Shown: positions 10,816 to 22,500 of the stretch, in pieces
Numbering within the stretch: the stretch's first letter is position 1
Layout: each line of letters opens with the position of its first letter
NCBI GenBank assembly: GCA_013396655.1
Contig: WBMV01004231.1
Location: forward strand, 1,054,001 to 1,118,000
DNA: 64,000 nt
Direction of reading: 5' to 3'
Source: Campylorhamphus procurvoides
Lineage: Eukaryota > Chordata > Aves > Passeriformes > Dendrocolaptidae
Program-made: the position numbers and the translations under genes
The notes under the pieces: generated by a model
What the model was told of the DNA's origin: nothing
The model's input: only the letters and a program-made list of their open reading frames with translations
Databases searched by the model: none

Positions 10816-13329
10816 AAAAGCAAAGGCAAGGACAAACCAACACACTCACAACTGAGTAGTGCAAGGAAGAAAACTCACATGCCAAGAAGTCTCCAAGTGT
10901 GCAAGAGGCCACTTCAGCCCAGTCATTTGGCTTCTACATCCCAGATACCATCATCCAGTACACCCACAACTGACACTGTTGCTGGACTGGACTCAAGTAA
11001 GAAGACATGAAAACTTCAGAAACTGGGCTGTCTTAGTTGTCCTCTGCTCGTTTGAGCCTAAAGAGGAGTTCTGATTTATTTAAATCTTTTTTAGTTAACT
11101 GGTTGGTTGGTTTTCTCCATAGCTGTGGGGATTACAAGCTTGAAAAACAGACAGGCATAAGCAGTAATTAACTACAATTCTCAAGTGACTGCATGTCTAC
11201 AAAAGCAGGGCCTTTTAGAAAAGCAAAATAAAATTGCAAGAGCAGCTCTTAATATCTTTCAAAGAGGATATGGTTATCAGACAAATGTCCCAAGTTTCTC
11301 AGTTTTTATTTCCAAAAGCAATCTGTTGCTATCGTCTTGTAGATCTGCACAGGGCAGAGCCATTCTCCTCAGGCCTGAGACTCCCTCCAGGGGTAGAAGT
11401 GGGACTTCTCTGTCTCCCCACACACTTCCATGCCCCAAATCTCCCCCTGCACTGCTGTTCCACGGCTGGTGCTCTTCCCCCCATTCCTCACAGCAGCCTG
11501 AACTGCAGCCTCTCTACACTGAGGGTCCCTCTATATCCAAAGACAGGTCAATACCAAACCCAAGCCCACTTTTTAAAAATCAACATTCAGTCCAGCTTCC
11601 TTGTTGCAAGGAAACCTTGCAGAGAATTTCACCCCAAGTCACAGTCTGATCTTTCAGCTGGTTGGCAGCTATTGCCTATAATGAAGGGATTATTAATTTC
11701 TGTTTCAAAGGGATAGGAGATCAGGATATGGACACGGCATGACTGTACCATCTGTGCAGTTGACATATATTGATTCATACCATCTTCCCATCTGTCCTTG
11801 ACACTACAGAGCATCAGAGGTCACGATCAACTCTTTGTTGGAATTCCCCCAAAAAAACAAGTTTTAATCCAGCTCCCTGTCAAAAAACACTTCAAACCAC
11901 TTTTACAGAAAATGGATCACCTCTTAAGTTATTAGGGAAACATATACAGAGTACACAGTTTGGCCTTCTAAATATTATCCCACACAAGTGTTATAATAAT
12001 GACCAATATTGTCAAACAATAACAAATAGGAGCTTCAATGCCCCTTAACAAAAGGCTCAGGCTAAAATACTGCACTTGAAAAATCAAGGGATTGAAGAAG
12101 CTATGAAAATTACTAAAGTTCTAAAAAGATTTGCATACATACATTGCACTAGGCACAATAACCAATCAGAGCAAAAGGATGAGAAATGTGAAGTTGGTGG
12201 CATCTGCCTACAGAAAGTGGTGGAGAAAAAGTGAAAACCTGCAGCTGAGTAAATCATGAAACGTATCAAAGTCTCTGGAGACGATCTAGTTTTGTTTTCA
12301 TGATAGGTATCATTTTTTTTTCCTGTCATCCTATGTAAATTGCTAATAGCTAGGAAATGAAAACTTTTGAAATGGCCATTTCTGGCTTTTGTCATATTAA
12401 ATATTTCATCTGGCAGAGCCCACAATGTGACTGGAAGCACCATGTGTAATCTAGGCTTAAATAGTTCTCATACAAAACTGGGTTTTCAGTGAGTTACAGC
12501 TGTCCCAAAACAGCCTTGGGTTAAAATACGTCATGCTTTTTTCTTAGTCCAAAGAACTGGTTGAAGAAAATCTGAGCAAACCTAGAATTTTAAAAAGAGT
12601 GTGACAAAAAGAATGGTAATTAAACAATCATTTTTTGTTGCTGTTGCCACAGAAATGACTGCACAAATTAATCCTCAAATTTACACTCAGTAACAGTTTA
12701 GTCTTCATACACTGCTTTCCTCTGTGGTCTAATCTAATCTAAGCGAAATCCTGAAAATCCCTACACTACCTTTTTTACACTTAAAAAAATAGGAGGGCAA
12801 AAGGACAACATGGTCTGCCAGGGTATCAAATCTGAAGTCACGAGCTCTGTTTTGATTTATGGTCATGGCTCACACTACTAAACTCCACCAGTATCAATTT
12901 CTTTACTCAAAGCGTTAGCACAACTTGAAATCTCTCTCCTGTTCTGGGAGTGCAATAGGGAGGAAAAGTCTCAGCGAAAGAGCTCGTGCTGGATCCAACT
13001 TGCAGCGCCAACATGGCAACTTCATGTGCTCAGCCAACAAAAACGTCCAAAAAATCCATGGATCTGGCCCGCTGGGAATTCTCAGGTGACAGCAGCACCT
13101 TGGCAGGTACATTTCTACCTGGTTGCCCATTCTCACTTGGCAGGACAGTCCGCAGCACCCAAGGACAACCTATGCAACCTCCCAGGACTTATTTATTTCT
13201 GAACAATCCAGCCAGCTCCTGAAACTCAGCGACACCAGCACCCTGTCACTGTGGTTTATACCTGATACCTCCCACCTGCATCATCCCCGCTCGCCCAGCT
13301 GATGAATTTTTATGAATTAACTTTTTGAG
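10816..13329. other. non-coding stretch, no gene seen
   Basis: Two overlapping plus-strand frames of about 155 to 160 codons at 11185-11716 overlap each other in different registers and contain many P, S and C codons from C-rich sequence. Neither shows a domain. GC content rises gradually after 12.9 kb towards the CpG-rich island. Nothing else is recognised. Confidence 0.5.
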
Positions 13330-13740
13330 CCCATCCTTCCAAGGCAGGTGTCACCGCACTGGCTGCCTGCCCTGCCCTCTGCTCCGTGCCAGACGCCTCC
13401 TGTCACCCCTGCCCTTTGTGTGTGGGGGCTGCGGGCTCTGCTGGGTGTCCCTGTTTTGTTTCAGGGGATTAAAGAGCACCAAGGCGGGGGATAAAGGGAC
13501 AGAACCCCAAGGCAGAGCCCAGGGCTTGGCACACACAGACATGGCGCCAAGGGGGCTCCGTACTGCCACCTGGCGGCCGCCGCCGCGCACTGCGCCCTCC
13601 CGAGCATCCCCAAAAACACCCCTCGTTTTTATCCCTTTCCCCAAAAAAACACCACAAACACTGCCCTCCCTCGCACCTTTCCTCATCCCCGAAGCCTCAG
13701 GGCGCCTGGCCATGCGAGGCGCCAAAGGCTGATAACATGA
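13330..13740. promoter_or_regulatory. small isolated CpG-rich island
   Basis: GC content is much higher than in the surrounding sequence, and by hand I count about 20 CpG dinucleotides in roughly 400 bases, densest at 13545-13605 around GGCGGCCGCCGCCGCGCACTG. Frames of 135 (plus) and 140 (minus) codons cross it only because GC-rich DNA has few stops; neither has a domain. No TATA box or flanking exon is evident. It may be a distal CpG-rich regulatory element, an orphan island or the first exon of an unrecognised transcript. It contains a very good CTCF motif. Confidence 0.55.
13561..13579 (-). promoter_or_regulatory. CTCF-binding motif
   Basis: Read on the minus strand the 19 bases are CGGCCGCCAGGTGGCAGTA. 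They fit every position of the vertebrate CTCF core CCRSYAGRKGGCRSY and agree well with the flanking positions of the longer motif. The site sits in the densest CpG part of the island. The motif orientation (minus) predicts which way a loop anchored here would face. Occupancy cannot be judged from sequence, and CpGs inside it could make binding methylation-sensitive. Confidence 0.7.
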
Positions 13741-13830
13741 GGTAGTGGCATTAATGAGGTAAAATATCACCACGTTATTGTTAATCTCTTAATAAATGCA
13801 TTGGAGACTGGGCACCATCCATTAATAGCT
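13732..13830. promoter_or_regulatory. candidate conserved non-coding element beside the CpG island
   Basis: Immediately right of the island the sequence becomes AT-rich with ATTAATGAGG, GTTATTGTTAATC and CCATTAATAGC words. This sharp change from a CpG-rich island to homeobox-type sequence is common in developmental regulatory DNA. No open frame of interest is present. Confidence 0.3.
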
Positions 13831-14031
13831 GCCCAGGGGTCGGGCTATGAGCGCACAGGGTTTCTCCGTGTAATTTACCCTGGGCAATTCAGAAAGGAAA
13901 AGGGTCTAGCTGAGTTGCAATCCAGTCAGCTTAAAAGTACATGTATGAAAGGAGGCTTTGGGATTTACAGTTTGACTCCTTGCCAGCTGTTGAGGTTTCA
14001 CAATCATGTTCCTCTTATGTGCTTTCCCTCC

Positions 14032-14230
14032 CTCCCCCCCCCAAAAATAAAGCCAAACCAAAACAACCTTTTTTTTTTCCTCCCCCGAAAAATCTGGTTT
14101 TTAACTTTGCTTCCACTATGGCATCTAAAAGCNCCCCCCAAAAATAGAGCCAAACCAAAACAACCTTTTTTTTTTTCCTCCCCCCAAAAATCTGGTTTTT
14201 AACTTTGCTTCCACTATGGCATCTAAAAGC
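14032..14230 (+). repeat. direct duplication of a 97-98 base unit with an N at the joint
   Basis: The segment from the C run at about 14034 to 14132 is repeated almost exactly at 14134-14230. By eye the copies differ at three places: ATAAAG versus ATAGAG, ten versus eleven T, and CCCCCG versus CCCCCC. A single N at 14133 separates them. Both copies end in TATGGCATCTAAAAGC. The N at the exact junction suggests contig ends that overlap but were not merged, although a true recent tandem duplication is possible. Confidence 0.85.
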
Positions 14231-15248
14231 AGGAAACGGGGAAAAGTGAAGCCTTGGTCCATATCCCATGAATATCAGACACACTCTAAGTCTCTACTTG
14301 TATTAAACAGAGAACCCATCTAAAATGAAACCTTCTGAAAGTACTAGGTGGTTAAGTACCTTGAAAATCGTGTTTCAAGGGTATATCAGGGGATTTGTCT
14401 TTGCTGAGGTGGATGAGAAGCCAAGCCTTTCAAGATATTTGCTGTAGACATCACAAGAAATCAAAGTCCTGGCGCCTATAGGAGCTGAGGCACCAGAGTG
14501 GCTGATCAGAGCGTGGGGATTTACAGTCACAACAGTTACTGACAACAAATTGTAGGTGCTCTGCAAATCCCCGCACGCTGACGTGCAAACCGTGGCTGAT
14601 AAAGTGCCAGGGCTGCCCTGAAGTACAACGTTAATGACACTGTCTGAAATTACAGCAAATAAACCAAACAGCAGAGAAACTACTGAAAAGGGGTAAGCAC
14701 CCAACAGGTCAGCTTCCATTATTTTTCATACCTGTCCCAGTCCATGTTATTTCACTTTGTAATAAAAGGATAAAGGAGATATTTGTAGTTATTTTACTGA
14801 GGTCAGAGAGGGTGACGTGCATCTCGAACAGCCTTCATAACCAAGCAGCAGGAGCTCTGCTGATCAGCTCAGAACTCACCTGAAGGCTAAAGACTGAATT
14901 TTATTATCATTTGCTTTTGTAAATCTCTTATAATGCCTGCCATTCAGTTTGGTACGGCTTTTACCTTTTCCTATGTTTATTCTGTATGTGCTCTGTTCTA
15001 TCTTCTTACTGCAAATGAATGTGTTTATGTGTTGGTTTGTTTGGAATTATTTTTAATAAGTAAATGTTTTGCTAATAATATTTTTTTAAAAAGGCAAAAA
15101 CAAACAAACAAACCCCACAAAAAAAACCCCACCAGATTTCACTTTACCTTTTCTCTACCTCCAGAGCAATAGGGTGATCCAGGAATCAACTATCACTTAT
15201 CCCTGTAACTTCCTGTAACCTTCCTGTCTGGGCACAGAAAAGATAACC
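14231..15248. other. non-coding stretch, no firm gene
   Basis: A 114-codon minus-strand frame at 14375-14719 shows no domain. A weak minus-strand exon-like segment at 14880-15008 is listed separately. An A/C-rich run lies at about 15092-15135. Confidence 0.5.
14880..15008 (-). CDS. low-confidence candidate internal exon
   Basis: On the minus strand the segment runs from an acceptor ending in TTTGCAG to an excellent donor, TTCAG then GTGAGTTCT. One frame is open through all 42 codons, with K, R, N and I frequent. First-position G is not in excess over third-position G, which argues against real coding. In AT-rich DNA an open frame of this length is not rare. No protein family is recognised. 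A non-coding RNA exon or a chance combination are equally possible. Confidence 0.12.
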
Positions 15249-15285
15249 TCTGCCCCAAAAGGCTCACAGTCTAAAAAGCTTTATC
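15249..15285 (-). repeat. fragment of an old sauropsid CORE-SINE-like repeat
   Basis: CTCTGCCCCAAAAGGCTCAC followed by AGTCTAAAAA matches the start of an ancient repeat unit known to me as GCCCTGCCCCAAAGAGCTTACAGTCTAA. The same head is present in the longer copy at 58131-58260 (GCCCTGCCCTGATGATCTTA). Only the head survives here. Confidence 0.45.
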
Positions 15286-15739
15286 CCATATAACCTCACT
15301 GCAGTAACCCTTTCTGCCTCTTCCTTGCCCATCTCTTTGCCATGCATTCTTCAAAAATTAATCCGAAGTGCTTCCCTGTCTTTCCTTCAAGCGATCCAAA
15401 GGGAAGCAAAGACTTTTCGTGGTCACCAAGTGAATCCTGCAGAATCCCAGTAGCTAATCCTTGCATGGAGGACAAAACCACCCTCAAGACATACCTAAGA
15501 ACAGGAGACATTCCTACAGCATCTCATGAGCACAAAACCTAAGACAAGAAAATCAGCTGACACACTTGCCACAAGCAGGCCAAGCAACCACAACAATGTT
15601 TTGCCTCCCATGAAGACCTTTGAACAGTTGCAACTCACAGCAACTAAACCATATAATTCTTTGCTAAACAACTTACTGGAAAATAAAAATAGATAGAAAC
15701 CCCATTACTTCACATATTCATCCCCACATGTGGATGATA

Positions 15740-16060
15740 AAATATAATTCTTATAGCAAAATATAATTTTTAGGCGCTATGTTCCCTATCTGCAATTACA
15801 TCAAAATCACATTAATTGAGCTATAACACTGTCAGGCCCAGCAGCTGGGAGGCACATCCATACATTCTAAAGAGGTGGCCATTAATTCAGCACTCCACAG
15901 CGTGGCAATGAAGCTGGGATGTCCGTTCCCCAGCGTGATTTACTGTCTTTCAAGCTGCTTAAGTGGGAACCTCTACAAAAAGATTTAAGTTAAGTGACTC
16001 TTATGCTGAGCTGGAGCTCATTTATTATTGAATTAAGTTTTCATTTCTTTTAAAGGGGAA
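15740..16060. promoter_or_regulatory. candidate conserved non-coding element
   Basis: Non-repetitive, non-coding block with CACATTAATTGAGC, GGCCATTAATTCAGC and TTATTATTGAATTAAG homeodomain-type words, and a GC-richer middle (AGCGTGGCAATGAAGCTGGG). It lies between the CpG island region and the large element at 16.9 kb. Evidence is textural only. Confidence 0.35.
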
Positions 16061-16854
16061 GAGAAATATAGTTTTATTTGAAACAAGGTAAAACAGTTCA
16101 AAGAAATCAACTATTACAATTTAGGAAGCAAGAATATGTATCAGTAGGTGACAGTGGCATCTTGCTTTTATATTGGTCTAATTAAAAAAGTATATGTACA
16201 CTTATAATGCAAATATATATGGTTTATGTGCATGTCTGCTTTTAGGTATATATATGTATATACATTTAGGAAAATATATATATAAAATTACAAATGTAGG
16301 TAGAGATCAAGTGAATCTAAGACATTTATGAGCCTCGATCCCAAAACTAAACATTGACTTAGTTTTAAGGCTATATATGCCTATTATCTTACCACCTTTT
16401 TTTCACCTACTAGTAATTCTGTCTCTTTAAATTATATATTTAACCAAGTTCTAGTTCAGAAAATATACTGAGTCTTATTAAAAAAAATAAAATAAAAAAG
16501 AGTTATACCTGACCTTCAAGCACCTTAGCTAAATGGGAGTAGAAAAGGTGGGCATTGCTCTTATCATGTACTAAAAACTGAGTCTGAAGGCAACAGAAAT
16601 TTACCCTACTCAAGCAGCAGGTACCCAATTTTCTGCCCTGAAATTAGAACATCCAAACACAGCAATCAGTGCAATATTTGGCCTCTGTCCTCTAACTACA
16701 TGAAGGAAATATATCAAGCTAAATTTTCTGCCAGCTTAATTTTATTGGAATTAGTGGAGTTTATCCAACAAAATATTTGGCACCTTGCATTTGATGGGCA
16801 AAATGTGCCAGTGCAGGGAATGGGATTTGGAGGGAAAGCAGCAACTCTGCATGC
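16061..16854. repeat. AT-rich stretch with TA-type low complexity and a faint old repeat
   Basis: Alternating TA runs occur at about 16191-16288 (TATATATGTATATAC and TATATATAT). At 16728-16765 the words TATTGGAATTAGTGGAGTTTA resemble the old sauropsid repeat core CATTGAAGTCAATGGAGTT. No gene is seen. Confidence 0.45.
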
Positions 16855-17660
16855 TTAAATTGGCTAAATATTTCTGAATAAAATATACTTTTAAAATAAA
16901 TAATTAAAATTTGCCAGGACCCCCATAATGGTGTCATTTACACTCCAGTCACATGAGTTTACAGCGCAAGACCCTTTCATAATTAGGAACGTACACTATA
17001 TAAGCTCCCTCCCTAATTAGCAAATTATGTTGAAAATAGCATCCTGCTAATTAATGGTTATTATGGCATTTCTGAAGCTGAAGCTTTAATTATCACCAAC
17101 TTAATGATTGTGTACAGAAAAAAACAACTTTTTTTCCTTAAATTATCAATAAGGGCAGATTATTATCAGGTGAATCTGCTGACGGCTGATTAATTTGTTT
17201 GATGCAAAGTTGCTGTGTGTTTCATATTATTTTATCGGAGTTGCAGGAAAAAGGTACATAATTTGGTTTCATTAGCAACTACTGCTATTTATCACTAGAA
17301 GATACCCCTCCGTTTTTTGTTGTTTGTTCAATTCCCTCTGTGTTTTTGCCTGCACCAGCATCAAAGTCAAGAGCAGGAAGTTTTAATTAAGTGACACTAA
17401 TGAGGTCGTTGAAAATGATACTTCAGCAATTCAGCATGCTGTTAAATGTGTTTATTCTATAATGTCATCAAAGGTGATTGTTTTCCCTTGTAATAGATAA
17501 AATTCATTACCATAAGCATTGTACTTTTGAGTGTTAGAGATACAAAATGCGAGTTAGTCAGGTGTGTCTGCTGCACATTTCATCTCATCTACCTCTGTAA
17601 GTGAATTTGCATCTAAAACTATCCCTTATAAAGGAAATGTAGCATGAGCTGTAGTTCTAA
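16855..17660. promoter_or_regulatory. strong candidate conserved non-coding element (homeodomain cluster)
   Basis: Exact TAATTA cores occur at 16901, 16980, 17014, 17048, 17087 and 17384, six within about 490 bases where roughly one in a thousand positions would match by chance at this composition. Other ATTA, TTAAT and TTATCAGG/GATTA words lie between them, with TTTGATGCAAAG near 17200. Frames are broken by stops, and there is no repeat structure. A TATATAAG box at 16997-17004 followed by a short C-rich run could be a core-promoter-like sequence, for example for an enhancer RNA, but no transcript is visible. I infer a developmental enhancer; the target gene is outside the window. Confidence 0.5.
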
Positions 17661-19468
17661 AGGGGGTTTTGTTTAGAAATAGCTAGCTTTGAGTAACCTG
17701 CTTGGATATGATGATTATAGTCCTGCTTTTAGAGCTGCCAACCCATTCACAAGTGCATCTCGAAATTCTCATGATTGTATCCTATTTTGCAAGTCCTAAT
17801 CAAAAAATTTGAATGAATCATTTCCAGCCTGCAAAATAACTGTAAACTAGTGATACAAAGAATACTATGATTTTGCAAGTCAAAGAGTAGTTACAGGGCT
17901 GTGATCATGAATGACAGGCTGAGGATACTGTAAGGCAAGACATGTTTTGTAAGGAGAGATTGACATCTATCAGACCAACTGAACCAGATGGAAGAAACAC
18001 ATCCTTCAAGTCTGAACCAGGAGTAGTTACAAGTCTCTGCTGCTCTCTTCCACTCTGGAGATTTGCCACATAGAAATATCCTTCATTTGGCCCCACATTT
18101 GCACAGGGAAAAAACTTAGAGATGTTTTGTAAGATACAGCTCCTACAAATGCACACACACAAAACAGTAATTCTGCAAGCAGAGGTAATGAAAAGATATA
18201 CTCATGTCTAGAGAATCTGGCATGAGCAGGAGGTAAAATTCACAAAGAATTCCTTAGGTGGGGATAGGCCTTGCGGGAGAGACAATGTTCATATTCATGT
18301 AGTATTTAGTCTCATCAATCCTCAAATTGTTTTATTCCTTGACAAATAATATGTATTTTTTTGATTCTGAAATGTAATCTTAAATTCAACTCTCAGAACT
18401 GTGTTCAAAACAGCATCTGACTCTGAAGTACTAATCTCAACGTAGTAATGGAGCAATAAGCAGACTTAAATGGGCTTCAGCTCTCCTGACACCTTGCAAT
18501 AGGTTAAAGACACGAACATTCAGCTTAACTGAGATTGTAATAGAGCCCATTGTACTCCCTGGCAACCCACTTCAACCCCAAAATTTCACTCATATGATTA
18601 ACAATGTCAAAATGTTACTTTCCTTCTCTTGTATGCTAAAAAATAAAGAACTAGGTACATGTTAATACTAAGATGAGTAAAATACAGATCACATTTTCAT
18701 GTAACATATTCTTTATAAACTACTACTATTCTAAAATTAAGAAGTTTTCCTTATTTGGAATAACATGAAACTAAAAATCTAGAGAAATAAGCTCTAAGAG
18801 GAACATCTCCCTTTTTTTTTGCCTGAAGAACGAAGGCAATAATTTGTTTCAGATTACATCAAATTAATTTTTAAAAATTCAGTTTGCTTCCAAATAAATT
18901 TTTTTAAAAGTCAAATGAGGCAAAACCAAAAAAACGTCAAGCTATTCAGAATGCCAAAGCACCACAACTATTTTTCAGTGGCAAAAGTCCAGTTTTTCTA
19001 ATAAATAGCATTCGGACACTGCTAAATTGCTAAGTGAAATACAATATTGCATATGCAGGTTTAATACTGGAAATCTTTACTTACAGTTCAAATTCAGAGC
19101 TGCCATTCAAAGCTTTGGTCTCAGTCAGATCCCGTTTTAAACACCTGGCCCATACTGCATGACCTTCCAAGTGGCTGGAGGGACAATGCTCTCAAACCTA
19201 ACCTGGGCAAAGCCACCAAAATTCACCTTGTCCTTTGGCCCTTCCCTGCAGGGTGACAAAGACAGCCAGGGCCATTTGGATCTGTAGGTCCAGCCACTGG
19301 AGAATCCAGAGCACAGTGTTCCCTGACATCATATTGCAAGGAGATGCTTCATCCTGGGAACATGAATTGTCTCTTACAGTGCAAAACCACTCACTTCCCA
19401 CGGTTATCACCCCTTGTAGTTGCTAATGCTGCAATGTGACACATCAGAATATATTGGATTTAAAAGAG
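17661..19468. other. non-coding stretch, nothing recognised
   Basis: AT-rich single-copy-looking sequence. Open frames are all below 90 codons and show no domain. No repeat family was recognised. Confidence 0.5.
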
Positions 19469-19530
19469 TCTCATCCTTCCTCCTTGAAGTCAGTAGCAAA
19501 AGTCCTATTGATTCAAATGGGGCAGGACTG
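19469..19530 (+). repeat. old CR1/L3-like interspersed repeat fragment
   Basis: CTTGAAGTCAGTAGCAAAAG followed by TCCTATTGATTCAAATGGGG and CAGGACTG matches, with scattered changes, a core I know from ancient sauropsid repeats (CATTGAAGTCAATGGCAAAACTCCCATTGACTTCAATGGG...AGGATC). The near-palindromic pairing of its two halves is kept. The exact family name is uncertain. Confidence 0.55.
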
Positions 19531-22500
19531 TTCCTCTAATGAGGAATAAACAGTTCCTGAAGTGATTTTTACAAATAATAGTTACAGTGGCACAACAAGC
19601 TGTGATGGCTGGATAAGACATGAAAAGAATTTCTACTTTACAGTCAGGAGCANACAGAGCAAAAAGCAGGAATCGCAGCAAGATTCAGGGAGAGCTGCCC
19701 TTCATGTGGACAGCAGGGGACACGTCTGGGTCACATGACCCCTAACCTTATCTTTATTTTTCCATCAGGCTCTGTGACATTTGTCCTTTTTCATTCAATA
19801 AGATGCAGGACTATTTGCCATTTTCAAGTAACCCCATTATACAGTACTTCCCTTTGACAGACGCGTCCCCTCAGCACAAGGTGCTTTAACTCTTTCTAAT
19901 AGGTTTCTTCCTGGCTTCTGTATCCCGAGTGGGATTTTGTGTTTTGTTTGCTTTGACAAAAAGAAGAAAGGTGAAAAAAGAAAGAAACATACCCCCTGGG
20001 AAAGTTAACCTCAAAACATAACATTTCCAAAGCAGGACAAACCACTATCGTAACTGCAGAGGACAACATAATTACAGGCAAAATCATAGAAAAACAGATG
20101 TACTGAGCAAGCAGTCTTGGCAGTCCAAAGTTAGAAGGTCAATAGGTTGGGTTGCCTAAATTGTAGGGTTTTAAGGCAGGCATTAGTTTCCTTCTGCAGA
20201 TTAGCCACTTCAGGATCTATATTTTGTCTGAAATCACACACACCTTCTCATCCAAAAGCTCAACTTCTCTAAAAATATAAAAAGTGACACAAAGCTTTAT
20301 TCTACCTAGTACTAAGGCTGGGGAGTAGCTGCATGTAGAAGCTAACAGTTTGTATCTCCAGAAGGTTTCTACCAGCTTCACAAAATGCTACCTCCTAGTC
20401 TGTGGCCAAAGCCTGGAGCTGCACTGTCCTAGTTTTCTTAACAGGCTCATCCTGGTGTCAGTGGGAGAGGACATTCATCCCATGCTCATCTGTCCTCTGC
20501 AGACTGAAGTTATCCTTATGAGACAAAGTACCTTTATATCCGAGCTCTGACAAATTTTTGTGGAAAGCTGAAGGTTGTACTCAGCTGCTCTTCCCATGAT
20601 GCTTAAAATTTTTGTACTAGCCCTGCTTATCTTCAGTGCCATGGCCAATTTTGATAGACCAAAAGGGGGAATAAAGAGCTATTCTTGCCACTTTACTAAT
20701 AAGAAATAAGGACCAAAGAAGCTTTGTAAAAGAAAGTGTCCTAGCAAAGCAGGATTTTGAGGAGGAATCTCTCAAGTCACCAATCCTCACCTCAATGGCT
20801 TTTAGCAACCTTCCTCTACCTCCACATCAAATATGTGCGGCCTCCCTGCACATACACATTGTTGATGAGCACAGGCTTCAAGGTAAAGAGCCTTTGTCAG
20901 ACTCTTGAATAGAGGACAAGATGGAATAGTTCAGGTAAATCCTTTGGTGCCTGCTCAGCCTAAACCATGCCCTTTCTCATAACCAGTGCTCAGCTGCTCT
21001 TCAGGATGCTGCTGATAAAAAGCACCAAAAACAGTGTTATTCACAGGTACATTTCAAGGATGTCTCCAAGTCACTGAAAACCCTGTGACACCAACATATA
21101 CTTATTGTAAACCCTTGCTTGGTGTATTAAAGTCACGTGCTCAACCTCTCTGGTAAACTCCCAGGAAGGGATCCCTCTCTCACATGGCCCAAAACCTGGT
21201 GGAGCAAAGGTACAGTTGACATCCATGAACACTCAAGAGAGTTTCACTGCCTTGGAAAGGCTAGGTTCCTCCTAGCCATCTTCTGGCTCCCATCCAGCCC
21301 TGCCTCTGCCCCACTGAGAAAGGAGAGAAGAACTGCTGTGCAGCCTGCGTGGCACAGAGGTGCCTTCACCATGGTTCGCTCTTCGCCCACACACAGAGTA
21401 ACCATGGGTCATGGAGGAGGCAGGATTTCAGCCTCAATGCAAACACGAGATGTTAACCAAGAAAATGCCCTATGGGTTTTTTTTTTCCCATGTGAATATA
21501 GGCACATTCAGATTCTCTGAGAAAAATGACACTCTGTCTAGTCACTGCAGGGAGGAAAGCACCACTAGAAGCAGCGTCACTGGGGTGTCCAAACCACATC
21601 TTCAAAGAGGCAGAAATTGAGTCATTTGTAGCTGACTTCTAGCATATCACTGTGCTCATGTGAGTGGATCCACCTCTGTGGCAAAAATCAGGCAAGGATG
21701 ATCAGTTCTGGTTCTGTTCTTTCCTTAGCTTATACTTGACTTGCTCAAATGCAAGCACATCCATGTGCTGTAACACAACAGACAATGACAGCCCTGGAAA
21801 GAGGCTTGCTACAAATTCTCAATGCTCATTCCATGCCAATCCATCTCTGTACCCTCCTGAAAAGTCCCTGATTTGCATTAGCAACAACTCCAAATGGCAA
21901 CACTGAGGTGGATGTGGAAAAGTAATTACCACAAAGAGAATCACTACTTCAGATCACGATACCAGTAACTAGAGGCTTTCTATGACAACCAGTAAATACA
22001 TGCCATATGTGAAGTATCATGACATTTTCTGAAGGGCAGCCAATGCACGTGTGCACCCAGAATGACTGTCAACGTGATGACTTCCAGAGGAACTTTTGAG
22101 ATGCCATAAGATCACTGTCCTACTGGTGGACAGCAAATCAAACACGTGAAATGGCTACGAAATGATCAGTGAGTTTGAGCCAGATGTACAAGGGTGGTGA
22201 TGATCAAATGGTGCTAGTGGGTATGCACCTACAGCATCGTGTTTTTAGAACAGCAAGATTAGACAAGAAATACTGGCAAATTAGAGGAAGATAAGAGAAA
22301 AGTGACCAAAATTTTCAATTACATTCAAGGGGAAAATAGATAAAATAAAGTACCAGATAAGCTGCAGACTCATAGGCACATCTATTTTCTGGTTATACCA
22401 ATTGAATTTGTAGTCTTCTTTTACAATTAAAAAAAATAAAACAACCATAAAAGCAGCAGTTTCATGAGAATGGCGGAATCAATATATGAACTCTTAGGCA

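Noticed and set aside
12319..12338. TGTCATCCTATG, similar to part of miR-204
   Set aside because: The seed does not match, and no stable hairpin partner is visible.
13738..13746. TGAGGTAGT, the let-7 seed
   Set aside because: Only the seed region matches; the rest of the mature sequence and a hairpin are absent.
13351..13773. Long frames on both strands across the CpG-rich island
   Set aside because: GC-rich DNA lacks stops; both frames are low in domain content and contradict each other.
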